This document shows, piece by piece, positions 1-8,628 of a stretch of 64,000 bases of DNA (position 1 is the first letter of the stretch; the number at the start of each line of letters is the position of its first letter). Source of the DNA: an uncultured Draconibacterium sp. (GTDB taxonomy: Bacteria; Bacteroidota; Bacteroidia; Bacteroidales; Prolixibacteraceae); assembly GCF_963677565.1 (NCBI RefSeq), contig NZ_OY781981.1, positions 2,018,501-2,082,500 on the forward strand, given 5' to 3'. The position numbers and the translations under genes are program-made. Below the pieces are notes generated by a model. That model saw only the letters and a program-made list of their open reading frames with translations, ran no database searches and was not told the DNA's origin.

Positions 1-336
1 AAAATTGTTCAGAATGTTCTTTTTACCCAGTGGTACTTCTCCTTTTCCTTCGATCAACTCGGTTCTCTCCCAATTCCAGTGGCTGGTTGCCATAATCTCT
101 TCGTCGCGTTTGGTGTGGCACGAAATACAGGCTTCGGTTACCTGATGTGCATTTTCGAAAGCCTGTTTTAAAATTTCAAAAGAATTATGGTCGGCCATAG
201 GGCTGGATTTTCTATCAGCTTTCCAGGTGTAGTTTTGTACATTTAATTTTACATCAACCGAATCGGTTTCTTCTGCACTTAGTTTAGTAAATCCCGACGC
301 CCAAAATAGTAGTAATAAAAAAGGTAAACATTTCAT
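1..336 (-). CDS. Octaheme tetrathionate-reductase-type cytochrome c, N-terminal part (runs off left edge)
   Basis: Reading from an ATG at 336 the frame stays open for 112 codons to the window edge, so only the N-terminus is present. It starts with a hydrophobic signal peptide (about residues 1-21), as expected for a periplasmic cytochrome. One heme-binding CxxCH is visible (CISCH, residues 70-74), followed by a THW-like stretch (TSHWNWER) of the kind I associate with tetrathionate-reductase family octaheme cytochromes. In that family multiheme proteins reduce tetrathionate, nitrite or hydroxylamine in the periplasm. The gene is divergent from the Crp/Fnr regulator at 519. The other hemes are outside the window, so the exact family and substrate are uncertain. 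Confidence 0.6.
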   Translation of the reverse strand, partial: MKCLPFLLLLFWASGFTKLSAEETDSVDVKLNVQNYTWKADRKSSPMADHNSFEILKQAFENAHQVTEACISCHTKRDEEIMATSHWNWERTELIEGKGEVPLGKKNILNNF

Positions 337-518
337 GGTTTAAGTGAATATAAGTTCGGTATAAAAGTATCAATAGATAGCATATGTTTGTTATATATTT
401 ATGTGCTTGTCGTTGCATGAATGTTTGATTTGAATCATTAAAAAATTGAAATACATCAGTTTAAAATATGATTTGAAACATATTCTTATCTCGAAAATCT
501 TTCTATTTTTAGCCACTA

Positions 519-1211
519 ATGAAAAATATATATTCAAATAGTTGTACTGTTTTTAGCCGGCGAGAATGTTGTTTTGATAAGCTAACAAAAGACGAGAAAA
601 AGTTAATTGATGAAAACAAGATTGTTTTAACTTACAAGAAGGGTGAGAATATTTGCAAACAAGGTGCGTTTGCATCGCACATTGTTTTTCTTAAAAATGG
701 TTTGGCCAAAGTTTATCTTGAGGGAAAACCGAAAAATCTGATTTTGAAAATCACCCCACCGGGAAACCTGATAGGACTACCTTGTATTCATGATGGAAAT
801 AATACTTTTCTTTATTCGGCAACTGCTTATATTGATTCTGAAGTTGAATTGATAAATATTGAATTATTCAAAAAAATGATCCTCAGCAATGCTGAATTTG
901 CTTTTCAGATTATAAATATCTTGAATGAAAATACGGTGCAAACGTATGGCCGTTTTTATTGTTTTACCAACAAACAAATGCATGGTAGAATGGCAGATAT
1001 TTTATTGTGTCTTTCGCAGCGCATATTTAAAACCGATGCTTTTAGTCTTCCCTTATCCCGATCGGATTTGGCAGAACTAACCGGTATGTCAACAGAAAGT
1101 GTAATTCGGGTAATGAAAGATTTTAAAGAAGATGGATTAATTAGTTTTGAAGGCAAGGATGTAGAACTTGTTGATGTTGAGAAATTAATAACAATAAGCC
1201 AGTTAGGCTGA
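519..1211 (+). CDS. Crp/Fnr-family transcriptional regulator
   Basis: This 230-residue protein has the two-domain layout of the CRP/FNR family. An N-terminal cyclic-nucleotide-binding-like beta roll (about residues 20-140, with GENICKQGAFASHIVFLKNG) is followed by a C-terminal winged helix (about 175-215, LSRSDLAELTGMSTESVIRV). Cysteines cluster near the N-terminus (C9, C17, C18) with C46 further on. Their spacing does not match the classic FNR iron-sulfur pattern, so oxygen sensing is possible but not shown. The gene is divergent from the multiheme cytochrome at 336 with 182 bp between, so it may regulate that respiratory gene. It ends at a strong hairpin terminator shared with the tRNA. Confidence 0.85.
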   Translation: MKNIYSNSCTVFSRRECCFDKLTKDEKKLIDENKIVLTYKKGENICKQGAFASHIVFLKNGLAKVYLEGKPKNLILKITPPGNLIGLPCIHDGNNTFLYSATAYIDSEVELINIELFKKMILSNAEFAFQIINILNENTVQTYGRFYCFTNKQMHGRMADILLCLSQRIFKTDAFSLPLSRSDLAELTGMSTESVIRVMKDFKEDGLISFEGKDVELVDVEKLITISQLG

Positions 1212-1231
1212 TACTAAATTAATAGATAAAT

Positions 1232-1266
1232 AAAAAAGCGAATTCAATTTTGAATTCGCTTTTTTT
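1232..1266. terminator. Bidirectional intrinsic terminator
   Basis: A perfect inverted repeat, AAAAAAGCGAATTCA ... TGAATTCGCTTTTTT with a four-base loop, lies between the convergent Crp/Fnr gene and tRNA-Ala. The stem is flanked by A-runs on one side and T-runs on the other, so it can terminate both transcripts. Confidence 0.85.
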
Positions 1267-1267
1267 G

Positions 1268-1341
1268 TGGAGAATAGCGGAATCGAACCGCTGACCTTTT
1301 GACTGCCAGTCAAACGCTCTAGCCAACTGAGCTAATCCCCC
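1268..1341 (-). tRNA. tRNA-Ala (anticodon GGC)
   Basis: The minus strand folds into a 74-nt cloverleaf. The acceptor stem is GGGGGAT/ATTCTCC, the D arm contains AGTTGG, the anticodon stem-loop TTTGA-CTGGCAG-TCAAA gives anticodon GGC, and the T arm is AGCGG-TTCGATT-CCGCT. Acceptor pair 3:70 is G:U, the classic alanine identity element, which supports the assignment. CCA is not encoded. Confidence 0.95.
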
Positions 1342-1486
1342 AATACGTGGCTGCAAATATAAAAATATTTTTCAGATTCAATCAAATTAATTTTTTGGTA
1401 AAGTTTTTGTTGTTCTTCAAAATAACTGCAGAAAACAAGAAGCCGGCGTTCTTTATTTATTGACAATTCAAATAAAATTAGAAGCC

Positions 1487-2176
1487 ATGATTGAATCTAA
1501 AAAAACAAAGAAAGCTGATCTTGAGAGCAAAAAGGCAACACTGTATCTCGTTGGTTTAGTAATCGCACTCAGTTTTACACTTTTTGCATTTGAATGGAAA
1601 AGACCGGTTCAAAAGACATTAATAGTAACAGGAACAGGAAATTTTAATCCGCCTGAAGATCTGGTCATTCCAATTACAAAGGTGGAAAAAACTGAATACG
1701 AAAAGCCGGTTATTAAAGTGCCTGTTTTTAAGGTTATCGATGATGATATAAAAATCGATGACGAATTAGTGTGGGAAGGAGAAGAACCGGAAGCACCTGT
1801 GTTGATTGATTTGGGAAGTATTATGAATTCCGAAAAAGATCGCGGAGAAGAGAATCTGGATGTAGTTTTAAATACAGCGGAAATAATGCCTGAATTTCCG
1901 GGAGGAGATGCTGCCTTGTTAAACTATTTGTCACGCAATGTTAAGTACCCGTTAATTGCTCAGGAAAATGGAATACAAGGGCGGGTTTATGTAACTTTTG
2001 TTGTTGATGAATACGGTGAAATATTAAACGTAGTTTTGGCACGTGGAGTTGATTCTTCTCTTGACCGAGAAGCACTTCGTGTAGTGAAATCGATGCCTCG
2101 ATGGAAGTCCGGAAAACAAGGCAACCGTGAAGTTAAAGTTAGGTACACAGTGCCCATAAATTTTGTATTACATTAG
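1487..2176 (+). CDS. TonB-like energy-transducing protein (paralog 1)
   Basis: The protein has a short cytoplasmic N-terminus, one membrane helix (about residues 18-38), a charged periplasmic linker and a C-terminal TonB domain (about 140-229, from EIMPEFPGGDAALLNYL through GIQGRVYVTFVVDEYGEI to YTVPINFVL). Such proteins couple the inner-membrane proton gradient to outer-membrane transporters. I chose the ATG at 1487 rather than an upstream TTG at 1460 because it gives 229 residues, exactly the length of the adjacent paralog at 2285, and the N-termini then align. Unlike the paralog it lacks a proline run. No exbB/exbD genes are adjacent. Confidence 0.85.
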   Translation: MIESKKTKKADLESKKATLYLVGLVIALSFTLFAFEWKRPVQKTLIVTGTGNFNPPEDLVIPITKVEKTEYEKPVIKVPVFKVIDDDIKIDDELVWEGEEPEAPVLIDLGSIMNSEKDRGEENLDVVLNTAEIMPEFPGGDAALLNYLSRNVKYPLIAQENGIQGRVYVTFVVDEYGEILNVVLARGVDSSLDREALRVVKSMPRWKSGKQGNREVKVRYTVPINFVLH

Positions 2177-2284
2177 AAAATTGAAATGATTTGGAAATTC
2201 ACTTGCATGTGAAGATTATTTTTTATCTTTAAGCCCCGATTTTGAAGGGCAAAAAATCAAATAAAACAAATAAAATAATTAAGT

Positions 2285-2974
2285 ATGGAACTTAAAAAAT
2301 CACCAAAAGCTGATCTGGAAGCCAAAAAGAATATGTTTTGGCTGGTAGGATTAGTTGTCGCGTTGGGGCTTTCGCTGCTTGCTTTTGAGTGGACTACAAA
2401 ACCAACAAAAGCTGCTGATCTTGGTACTATCCAAACTGCGGAAGTAGAAGAAGAAATTATTCCTATTACTCGTGAGCAAGAGGTAAAACCACCTCCACCA
2501 CCTCCACCACCAGCTGTTGTCGAGGTGTTGAACATTGTTGACGATGATGTGGAAATTGAAGACGAGCTGGAAATTGAAGATACAGAAGCCGATGATGAGA
2601 CCGTTATTGACGTTGCTCCTGTAATTGAAACAGCTGAAGAAGAAGAAGAGGAAGAAGCTCAGGTTTTCTTTATTGTAGAAGATATGCCTGAATTCCCTGG
2701 AGGAGACCTTGCATTGCGTAAATACATTGCTTCGTCTATTAAGTATCCTGTTATTGCACAGGAAAACGGTATTCAGGGAAAAGTATACGTAACTTTCGTG
2801 GTAAGTAAAACTGGAAAAGTTACTGATGCTAAAATTGCAAGGGGTGTTGACCCGTCTTTGGATAAAGAAGCACTTCGCGTTGTAAATGCACTTCCTGCAT
2901 GGAAGCCTGGAAAACAGCGTGGTAAGCCGGTTAATGTATCGTACACGGTACCTATTAACTTCGTGTTGCAGTAA
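2285..2974 (+). CDS. TonB-like energy-transducing protein (paralog 2)
   Basis: A 229-residue paralog of the preceding gene. It has an N-terminal ADLEAKKNMFWL segment, one transmembrane helix, a linker containing an uninterrupted run of eight prolines (about residues 65-72) and long Glu/Asp stretches, and a TonB C-terminal domain with the same MPEFPGGD...QENGIQGKVYVTFVV...TVPINFVL framework. It probably spans the periplasm and energises outer-membrane uptake or a related envelope process. The two copies look like a tandem duplication with the C-terminal domain best conserved. A terminator follows at 2998. Confidence 0.85.
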   Translation: MELKKSPKADLEAKKNMFWLVGLVVALGLSLLAFEWTTKPTKAADLGTIQTAEVEEEIIPITREQEVKPPPPPPPPAVVEVLNIVDDDVEIEDELEIEDTEADDETVIDVAPVIETAEEEEEEEAQVFFIVEDMPEFPGGDLALRKYIASSIKYPVIAQENGIQGKVYVTFVVSKTGKVTDAKIARGVDPSLDKEALRVVNALPAWKPGKQRGKPVNVSYTVPINFVLQ

Positions 2975-2997
2975 AAAAGAAAAAACAATATTTTTGC

Positions 2998-3031
2998 ACT
3001 CCTGTTTCATTTGAAGCAGGAGTTTTTTTTT
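2998..3031 (+). terminator. Intrinsic terminator after tonB-like pair
   Basis: The stem ACTCCTGTTTC / GAAGCAGGAGT has a short ATTT loop and is followed by nine T residues. It lies 24 bp after the TonB-like stop codon. Confidence 0.85.
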
Positions 3032-3046
3032 GATAAAATTTAGAAG

Positions 3047-4258
3047 ATGATAGAAACAGCACCAGAAACAGAAAAAGCAGTTATTGTAGGATTGATCAAC
3101 CAGGATCAGGACGAACGTCAGGCAAAAGAATACCTCGACGAATTGGAGTTTTTAGCGGACACTGCAGGTGCTCAGGTGTTGAAAAAATTCACCCAGAAAC
3201 TTGATATTCCGAATAAAGCAACATTTGTTGGGCCCGGGAAACTGGACGAGATCAGCAATTATATTAAGGTTGTTGAGGCAGATACCGTAATTTTCGACGA
3301 TGAACTAACACCAACTCAGCTTCGTAATGTGGAGCGAGCCTTGGAGTGTAAGATCCTCGATCGAACAAACCTTATTCTGGATATTTTTGCCAAAAGAGCA
3401 CAAACCGCTCACGCAAAGACACAGGTTGAACTGGCACAGTACCAGTATCTGCTTCCGCGGTTAACGCGAATGTGGACCCACCTCGAACGCCAGCGTGGTG
3501 GTATTGGAATGCGCGGACCGGGTGAGACCCAGATAGAAACTGACCGGAGGATAATTCTCGATAAAATATCACGCTTAAAAAAGCAATTGATAAAAATTGA
3601 CAAACAAAAATCAACCCAACGGAAAAATCGTGGCAAAATGGTTCGTGTGGCATTGGTGGGGTACACCAATGTGGGCAAATCAACCATAATGAACATGATG
3701 GCCAAATCGGAGGTGTTTGCCGAAAATAAACTTTTTGCAACGCTCGATACTACTGTGCGTAAAGTAGTAATTGGTAACCTGCCATTTCTTTTGGCTGATA
3801 CTGTTGGTTTTATAAGAAAATTGCCACACGGATTGGTAGAGTCGTTTAAATCAACACTCGATGAGGTGCGTGAGGCCGACATTCTGCTTCATATTGTAGA
3901 TATTTCGCACCCGGGTTTTGAAGAGCAGATTGAAACCGTTGACAGCACGCTTGAAGAGATTGGTGCCGGAGATAAACCGACTTTCTACATCTTTAATAAA
4001 ATTGATGCTTTTACTTACGAGGAAAAAGAAGAGGATGATCTCTCGCCACGATCGAAAGATAATTTTACACTTGAAGAATGGAAAAGCTCGTGGATGGCAA
4101 AAAGCAACACTCCTGCATTATTCATTTCGGCAAAAGAGAAAACGAATATTGAAGAGTTTAAGGAAGAGCTTTACGAAAAGGTGAAGGGAATTCATTCGCA
4201 ACGTTTTCCATATAACGACTATTTGTACAACTCTGACTGGACAGAAGGTATTCAATAA
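3047..4258 (+). CDS. hflX: GTPase HflX
   Basis: The 403-residue protein has the HflX N-terminal glycine-rich domain (FVGPGKLDEI; then GIGMRGPGETQIETDRR about residues 150-165), a coiled linker and a C-terminal Era-like G domain. G1 is GYTNVGKST (about 205), G3 is DTVGFIRKLP and G4 is NKID. HflX binds the large ribosomal subunit and rescues or splits stalled ribosomes under stress. The gene follows a terminator and ends 10 bp from the convergent folK, so it is probably monocistronic. Length is normal for the family. Confidence 0.95.
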   Translation: MIETAPETEKAVIVGLINQDQDERQAKEYLDELEFLADTAGAQVLKKFTQKLDIPNKATFVGPGKLDEISNYIKVVEADTVIFDDELTPTQLRNVERALECKILDRTNLILDIFAKRAQTAHAKTQVELAQYQYLLPRLTRMWTHLERQRGGIGMRGPGETQIETDRRIILDKISRLKKQLIKIDKQKSTQRKNRGKMVRVALVGYTNVGKSTIMNMMAKSEVFAENKLFATLDTTVRKVVIGNLPFLLADTVGFIRKLPHGLVESFKSTLDEVREADILLHIVDISHPGFEEQIETVDSTLEEIGAGDKPTFYIFNKIDAFTYEEKEEDDLSPRSKDNFTLEEWKSSWMAKSNTPALFISAKEKTNIEEFKEELYEKVKGIHSQRFPYNDYLYNSDWTEGIQ

Positions 4259-4268
4259 ATTGTGAGTA

Positions 4269-4760
4269 TCAGTCCATTTCTACCTTTTTAATTACCGACT
4301 CATCCAAACAGTTTTCCAGCATTTCTATGCTGGATAACCGGCGGAGCGAGTGTTTCATGTTAGGGGCAATTTCAACCAACGGCACAAGCACAAAGCGTCT
4401 TTCGTGAATGCGTGGATGGGGAATTATCAGCGTTTTCGTTTCAAAAAATTCGTCGTTAAAATAGAGGATGTCGATATCCATTTCGCGCGAAGAGTACCGT
4501 TCTGTTTCACGCTTTCGGCCAAAATCTGCTTCTATTTCATGAATACGCCACAGTAATTCTTCTGCTTCAAGTATGGTTTCAATAACGAGAACCTGGTTCC
4601 AGAAAACATTTTCGGCATGAAAACCCCATGGTGGCGTTTCATAAACCGATGATTTCCGGATTATTTGTCCTAATTTTATTTCGATTAATTTGTAGGCGCG
4701 GTCAAAATTTTTTTGTTTATCGCCTAAATTTCCGCCTATTCCTAGAAATACCTTGTTCAT
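4269..4760 (-). CDS. folK: 2-amino-4-hydroxy-6-hydroxymethyldihydropteridine pyrophosphokinase
   Basis: This 163-residue HPPK transfers pyrophosphate from ATP to 6-hydroxymethyl-dihydropterin in folate synthesis. Diagnostic stretches are GIGGNLGDKQKNFDRA at the N-terminus, SSVYETPPWGF, and the ATP/Mg motif RYSSREMDIDILYF (about residues 88-102), followed by IPHPRIHERRFVLVPL. The length is typical of a stand-alone enzyme. It is convergent with hflX and divergent from sppA, so it is probably expressed alone. Confidence 0.95.
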   Translation of the reverse strand: MNKVFLGIGGNLGDKQKNFDRAYKLIEIKLGQIIRKSSVYETPPWGFHAENVFWNQVLVIETILEAEELLWRIHEIEADFGRKRETERYSSREMDIDILYFNDEFFETKTLIIPHPRIHERRFVLVPLVEIAPNMKHSLRRLSSIEMLENCLDESVIKKVEMD

Positions 4761-4767
4761 TGTGTTT

Positions 4768-4775
4768 TATATTTG
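4768..4775 (+). promoter_or_regulatory. Possible Bacteroidota -7 element upstream of sppA
   Basis: TATATTTG matches the Bacteroidota -7 consensus TAnnTTTG and lies 65 bp upstream of the sppA ATG. No good TTTG sits at the usual 19-bp spacing upstream, so this is only a candidate. Confidence 0.35.
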
Positions 4776-4839
4776 TAATTACTGGTATAAAACATTACTC
4801 ATTCACATAAGAAGAAGTTATTAATTAAATCACAAAAAT

Positions 4840-6627
4840 ATGAAAGAATTCTTCAAGTACGTATTAGCGACGATTGTAGGTGTGCTTGCACTGTCGCTTA
4901 TTGGTAGTTTTTTAATGTTTATTGTAATCGGAGCCATTGTTGCTTCTACCGAAAAACAGGTAACTGTTGACGACCAATCTATGTTGGTAATCGACTTGAG
5001 CCAAAGTATTGTTGATCGTGCTTCAAACGATCCGTTCGAAGACCTGGAACTTCCCGGAATTTTTAGCTCGGTGAAAACAATTGGTTTAGATGACATAAGT
5101 GAGTCGTTAAAAAAAGCAGTTTATGATGATCGCATAAAAGGAATATACCTGAAACTATCGACAACAAGTGGAGGTTATGCCTCGGTTGAAGAGATTAGAA
5201 ATGCATTGATTGCCTTTAAAGATAGCTGTGATAAACCAGTTTATGCATGTGCCGATCAAATGTTGCTCGATCAAAAAGGTTATTACCTGGCAACTGTTGC
5301 CGATCAGATTGTTCTGCATCCGGAAGTTACTCTCGATTTTCGCGGATTAAGCAGTGAGCTAATGTTTTATAAAAACGCACTGGATAAAATAGGAGTTGAA
5401 ATGCAGATTATTCGTGGGCCAAATAACAAGTTTAAATCTGCAGTTGAGCCTTATATGCTCGATAAAATGAGTGATGAAAACCGCGAGCAACGATTGGTTT
5501 ATATGAATAGTTTGTGGAACCATATGCTAAAAGGAATATCAGAAGCCCGGAGTATTTCGGTAGAAAAACTTAATGCTCTGGCCGACGAGGCACAGACATA
5601 TAAGAAAGCAGCTGAAATGGTTGAGAACGGATTGATTGATGCTGCGAAATACCGCGATGAAGTATTGGATGATATGCGTGAAATTACTGGCATTGAAGGT
5701 ACAGAAGGAATTCCGGTGGTTAGCGTAAAAGATTATGTGAAAGTACCGGTTAAGGGTAAAACTAAAAAATACAGTCGCGATAAAATTGCTGTTATTTATG
5801 CAAGTGGCGAAATTGGAGCGGCGCTAAGTGGTGGCGAAGGTATTAACGGTGACAAGCTGGGTAAAGAGATTCGTAAAGTGCGTCAGGACAGTTCGTATAA
5901 AGCGATTGTGCTTCGTGTAAATTCTCCTGGTGGAGCTGTTTTTGATTCAGAAACTATTTGGCGCGAAGTAAAACTGGCGGCTGATGAAAAAACATTGGTT
6001 GTATCGTTTGGCGATGTGGCAGCATCGGGTGGTTATTACATCTCGTGCCCGGCAGATAAGATTGTTGCCAGTCCAAACACCATTACCGGTTCGATCGGTA
6101 TTTTCGGACAAATACCAAACTTTGGAGAACTGCTGAACGACAAACTGGGAGTTACTACCGATGCGGTTAGCACACACGAGCATGGCAACTTTGTTTCGCT
6201 TATGCGACCGATGACTCCATACGAAAAACAACGAATGACACATTACATTACCATTGGTTACGATACTTTTCTTTCGCATGTTTCTGAAGGAAGAGGTATG
6301 ACTAAAGAAGCGGTTGACGATATTGGTCAGGGCCGTGTTTGGAGTGGCGAAAATGCAATGGAGATTGGTTTGATTGACGAGTTTGGCGGACTGGAAGACG
6401 CGATTAACCTGGCTGCTGAAATGGAAGGTCTGGAGGAATATCGTACAGTTGCCTTACCAGCCTTGTCGAATCCTTTTGAAGAAATGTTTAAACTGGGCGG
6501 TAACGTGCGAGCCCGGATATTAAAAGGAGAACTGGGTGAAAAATACCGTTATTACGAATACCTGAAAAAGGCTTCGGAAATGAACGGAGTTTATGCCCGC
6601 ATGCCTTACGATATATATTTGAATTAA
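4840..6627 (+). CDS. sppA: Signal peptide peptidase SppA, 67 kDa type
   Basis: A 595-residue inner-membrane serine protease that degrades cleaved signal peptides. It has one N-terminal membrane helix (about residues 8-32) and two tandem ClpP-like domains, the long E. coli-type architecture. The predicted catalytic dyad is intact: the lysine in NNKFKSAVEP (K199) from the first domain and the serine in GDVAASGGYYIS (S396) from the second. Spacing matches the K209/S409 pair of the E. coli enzyme. The neighbouring lpxK and pnp read in the same direction after a terminator, so it is likely transcribed by itself. Confidence 0.95.
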   Translation: MKEFFKYVLATIVGVLALSLIGSFLMFIVIGAIVASTEKQVTVDDQSMLVIDLSQSIVDRASNDPFEDLELPGIFSSVKTIGLDDISESLKKAVYDDRIKGIYLKLSTTSGGYASVEEIRNALIAFKDSCDKPVYACADQMLLDQKGYYLATVADQIVLHPEVTLDFRGLSSELMFYKNALDKIGVEMQIIRGPNNKFKSAVEPYMLDKMSDENREQRLVYMNSLWNHMLKGISEARSISVEKLNALADEAQTYKKAAEMVENGLIDAAKYRDEVLDDMREITGIEGTEGIPVVSVKDYVKVPVKGKTKKYSRDKIAVIYASGEIGAALSGGEGINGDKLGKEIRKVRQDSSYKAIVLRVNSPGGAVFDSETIWREVKLAADEKTLVVSFGDVAASGGYYISCPADKIVASPNTITGSIGIFGQIPNFGELLNDKLGVTTDAVSTHEHGNFVSLMRPMTPYEKQRMTHYITIGYDTFLSHVSEGRGMTKEAVDDIGQGRVWSGENAMEIGLIDEFGGLEDAINLAAEMEGLEEYRTVALPALSNPFEEMFKLGGNVRARILKGELGEKYRYYEYLKKASEMNGVYARMPYDIYLN

Positions 6628-6648
6628 GTATGAATTGCTGAAAAACTG

Positions 6649-6683
6649 AAGGATGTATCATATCTTGTGGTGCATCCTTTTTT
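6649..6683 (+). terminator. Intrinsic terminator after sppA
   Basis: The inverted repeat AAGGATGTA ... TGCATCCTT has a 13-base loop and is followed by a T-run, 22 bp after the sppA stop. Confidence 0.75.
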
Positions 6684-6732
6684 ATAACATGAATTCACGT
6701 TATCTTAGCTCTCTATTTTGAAGAACAATTAA

Positions 6733-7839
6733 ATGGTAAAAATTTTTCTTTATCCTCTTTCGTGGTTGTACGGTTTGGTGGTTTTTATGCGCAACAGAGC
6801 TTACGACCTTAAAATATTTAAGTCCAGAGAATTCGATGTTCCCGTTATCTCTATCGGAAATATTACCGTTGGCGGCACCGGCAAAACTCCACATGTTGAA
6901 TACCTGGTAAATTTGTTAAAGGATAATTACGAAGTGGCAACATTAAGCCGTGGCTACAAACGAAAAACAAAAGGGTTTCGTTTGGTTGAGGCAGTTTCTT
7001 CGGCGCGTGAAGTTGGAGACGAGCCTTTGCAGATTAAAAATAAATTTCCTGAAGTAACAGTTTCGGTGTGCGAAAACCGGGTGAAAGGAGTTGAAAAACT
7101 GCTCGAACCTGGAGACGTGAAATCTCCTGATGTGGTTTTGCTCGACGATGCCTTTCAGCACCGAAGAATCTCTCCCGGAATAAATATTCTGCTGATAGAT
7201 TATAACCGACAGATTAAAAACGACAGCTTACTTCCGGCAGGCCGTTTGCGTGAAGGCGTTTACCAAATGCGTCGGGCAAACATTATTCTTTTTACAAAAT
7301 GCCCTGAAGAGGTGACTCCGATAATGCGCCGTATTTTGCAAAACGATGTAAACTTGCTTCCGTATCAGAGTCTGTATTTTACCCGACTGGTTTACGGACA
7401 TTTTCAACCTGTTTTTGATGCACCGAAAATTAATGAAGAAACCTATAAAGATGTGAGCTGCCATATATTGGTTGTTACCGGTATTGCTGCCCCAAAACAA
7501 ATGCATTCGTTTATTAAAAAACTGGGATCGCATATGGAAACACTCAGCTTCCCCGATCATCATTCGTATAACACCGGTGATATTAACGAAATACAAAAAA
7601 GATTTAATAAAATAAATTCAAATAAAAAGATAATTGTAACAACCGAAAAGGATGCCATGCGTTTTAAAGATATGGCAGAGATAAGTGATGAACTAAAAAA
7701 GGCGATGTACTATCTGCCGGTAAAAATTGACTTCCTTAAGGAAGAAAAGAAATCGTTTAATAACAAGATTTTAAATTATGTTGGAGAAAATAAAAGCAAC
7801 CGCGAGCTTCATAAAAGAAAAAATTCAGGCAAGTCCTGA
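6733..7839 (+). CDS. lpxK: Tetraacyldisaccharide 4'-kinase
   Basis: LpxK phosphorylates the lipid A disaccharide at the 4' position on the inner membrane. The 368-residue sequence has an N-terminal hydrophobic anchor (FLYPLSWLYGLVVFM), the P-loop-like ISIGNITVGGTGKTPH (about residues 40-56), the family signature DDAFQHRRISPGINILLIDY, and a C-terminal TTEKDAMRF. The last 62 nt overlap the start of pnp in another frame, suggesting translational coupling. The C-terminal tail in the overlap (about residues 349-368) is basic and low in complexity and may not be functionally constrained. Confidence 0.93.
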   Translation: MVKIFLYPLSWLYGLVVFMRNRAYDLKIFKSREFDVPVISIGNITVGGTGKTPHVEYLVNLLKDNYEVATLSRGYKRKTKGFRLVEAVSSAREVGDEPLQIKNKFPEVTVSVCENRVKGVEKLLEPGDVKSPDVVLLDDAFQHRRISPGINILLIDYNRQIKNDSLLPAGRLREGVYQMRRANIILFTKCPEEVTPIMRRILQNDVNLLPYQSLYFTRLVYGHFQPVFDAPKINEETYKDVSCHILVVTGIAAPKQMHSFIKKLGSHMETLSFPDHHSYNTGDINEIQKRFNKINSNKKIIVTTEKDAMRFKDMAEISDELKKAMYYLPVKIDFLKEEKKSFNNKILNYVGENKSNRELHKRKNSGKS

Positions 7840-8593
7840 GGTGGGAATAATTTTAGGAACCGGTCTTGGCGGACTGGTAAACGAGATTGAAATGATTGAT
7901 TCCATTCCTTATAATGAGATTCCAAACTTCCCGGTATCGACCGTTGACGGGCATGCCGGAAGATTAATTTACGGGAAACTGGGTGATACCGAAGTGCTTG
8001 CCATGCAGGGGCGTTTTCATTATTACGAAGGTTACGATATGAAAGAAGTGACTTTCCCGGTGCGAGTGATGAAGTTTGTGGGAGTGAAGAATCTTTTTGT
8101 ATCGAATGCTAGTGGTGGTTTAAATCCCGACTGGCATGTTGGCGAAATTGTTTTGCTTACCGACCACATCAACTTTTTCCCGGAACATCCGTTGCGCGGA
8201 AAGAATATTAATGAGCTTGGACCACGTTTCCCCGATATGAGCAAACCATATAGCACCCGGCTGCGTAACAAGGCCAAGTTAATTGCTTTGCAACACAGTA
8301 TTAATGTAAAAGAGGGAGTTTATGTTGGCGTATCAGGACCAACTTTTGAAACTCCGGCGGAATATAAAATGTTCCGTATTTTGGGAGGCGACCTTGTTGG
8401 AATGTCAACCGTTCCGGAGGTGATCGTTGCTCGTCATATGGATATGCATGTGTTTGGAATTTCAATCGTAACAGACAGTGGTGTGCCCGGAGAAATTGTT
8501 GAAATCTCGCACGAGGAAGTACAGGAAGTGGCTATGAAAGCCGAGCCTAAAATGACACTGATTATGAAGGAACTCATTCAGAGTATTAAATAG
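7778..8593 (+). CDS. Purine-nucleoside phosphorylase, PNP/MTAP family trimeric type
   Basis: This 271-residue enzyme cleaves purine nucleosides with phosphate to base and ribose-1-phosphate in purine salvage. Visible signatures are GIILGTGLGGL near residue 25, the phosphate-binding MQGRFHYYEGY, FVSNASGGLNP, and VSGPTFETPAEYKMFR; GVPGEIVEISHEEV lies near the C-terminus. It belongs to the low-molecular-mass homotrimeric PNP family. The ATG lies inside lpxK with a 62-nt overlap. Its position downstream of a lipid A gene seems to be an operon of convenience. A dispersed hairpin repeat follows the stop. Confidence 0.93.
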   Translation: MLEKIKATASFIKEKIQASPEVGIILGTGLGGLVNEIEMIDSIPYNEIPNFPVSTVDGHAGRLIYGKLGDTEVLAMQGRFHYYEGYDMKEVTFPVRVMKFVGVKNLFVSNASGGLNPDWHVGEIVLLTDHINFFPEHPLRGKNINELGPRFPDMSKPYSTRLRNKAKLIALQHSINVKEGVYVGVSGPTFETPAEYKMFRILGGDLVGMSTVPEVIVARHMDMHVFGISIVTDSGVPGEIVEISHEEVQEVAMKAEPKMTLIMKELIQSIK

Positions 8594-8628
8594 TTTTAAA
8601 TATTTGTTCATGCAGTAATTGAGTAGCA

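Noticed and set aside
2351..3010. 219-codon open frame on the minus strand opposite the second TonB-like gene
   Set aside because: It is antisense to a well-supported gene; its Cys/Phe/Asn-rich translation has no domain character and mirrors codon bias of the plus-strand gene.
3372..3882. Two minus-strand open frames opposite hflX
   Set aside because: They overlap the conserved G domain of HflX and give low-information translations. They are shadow frames.
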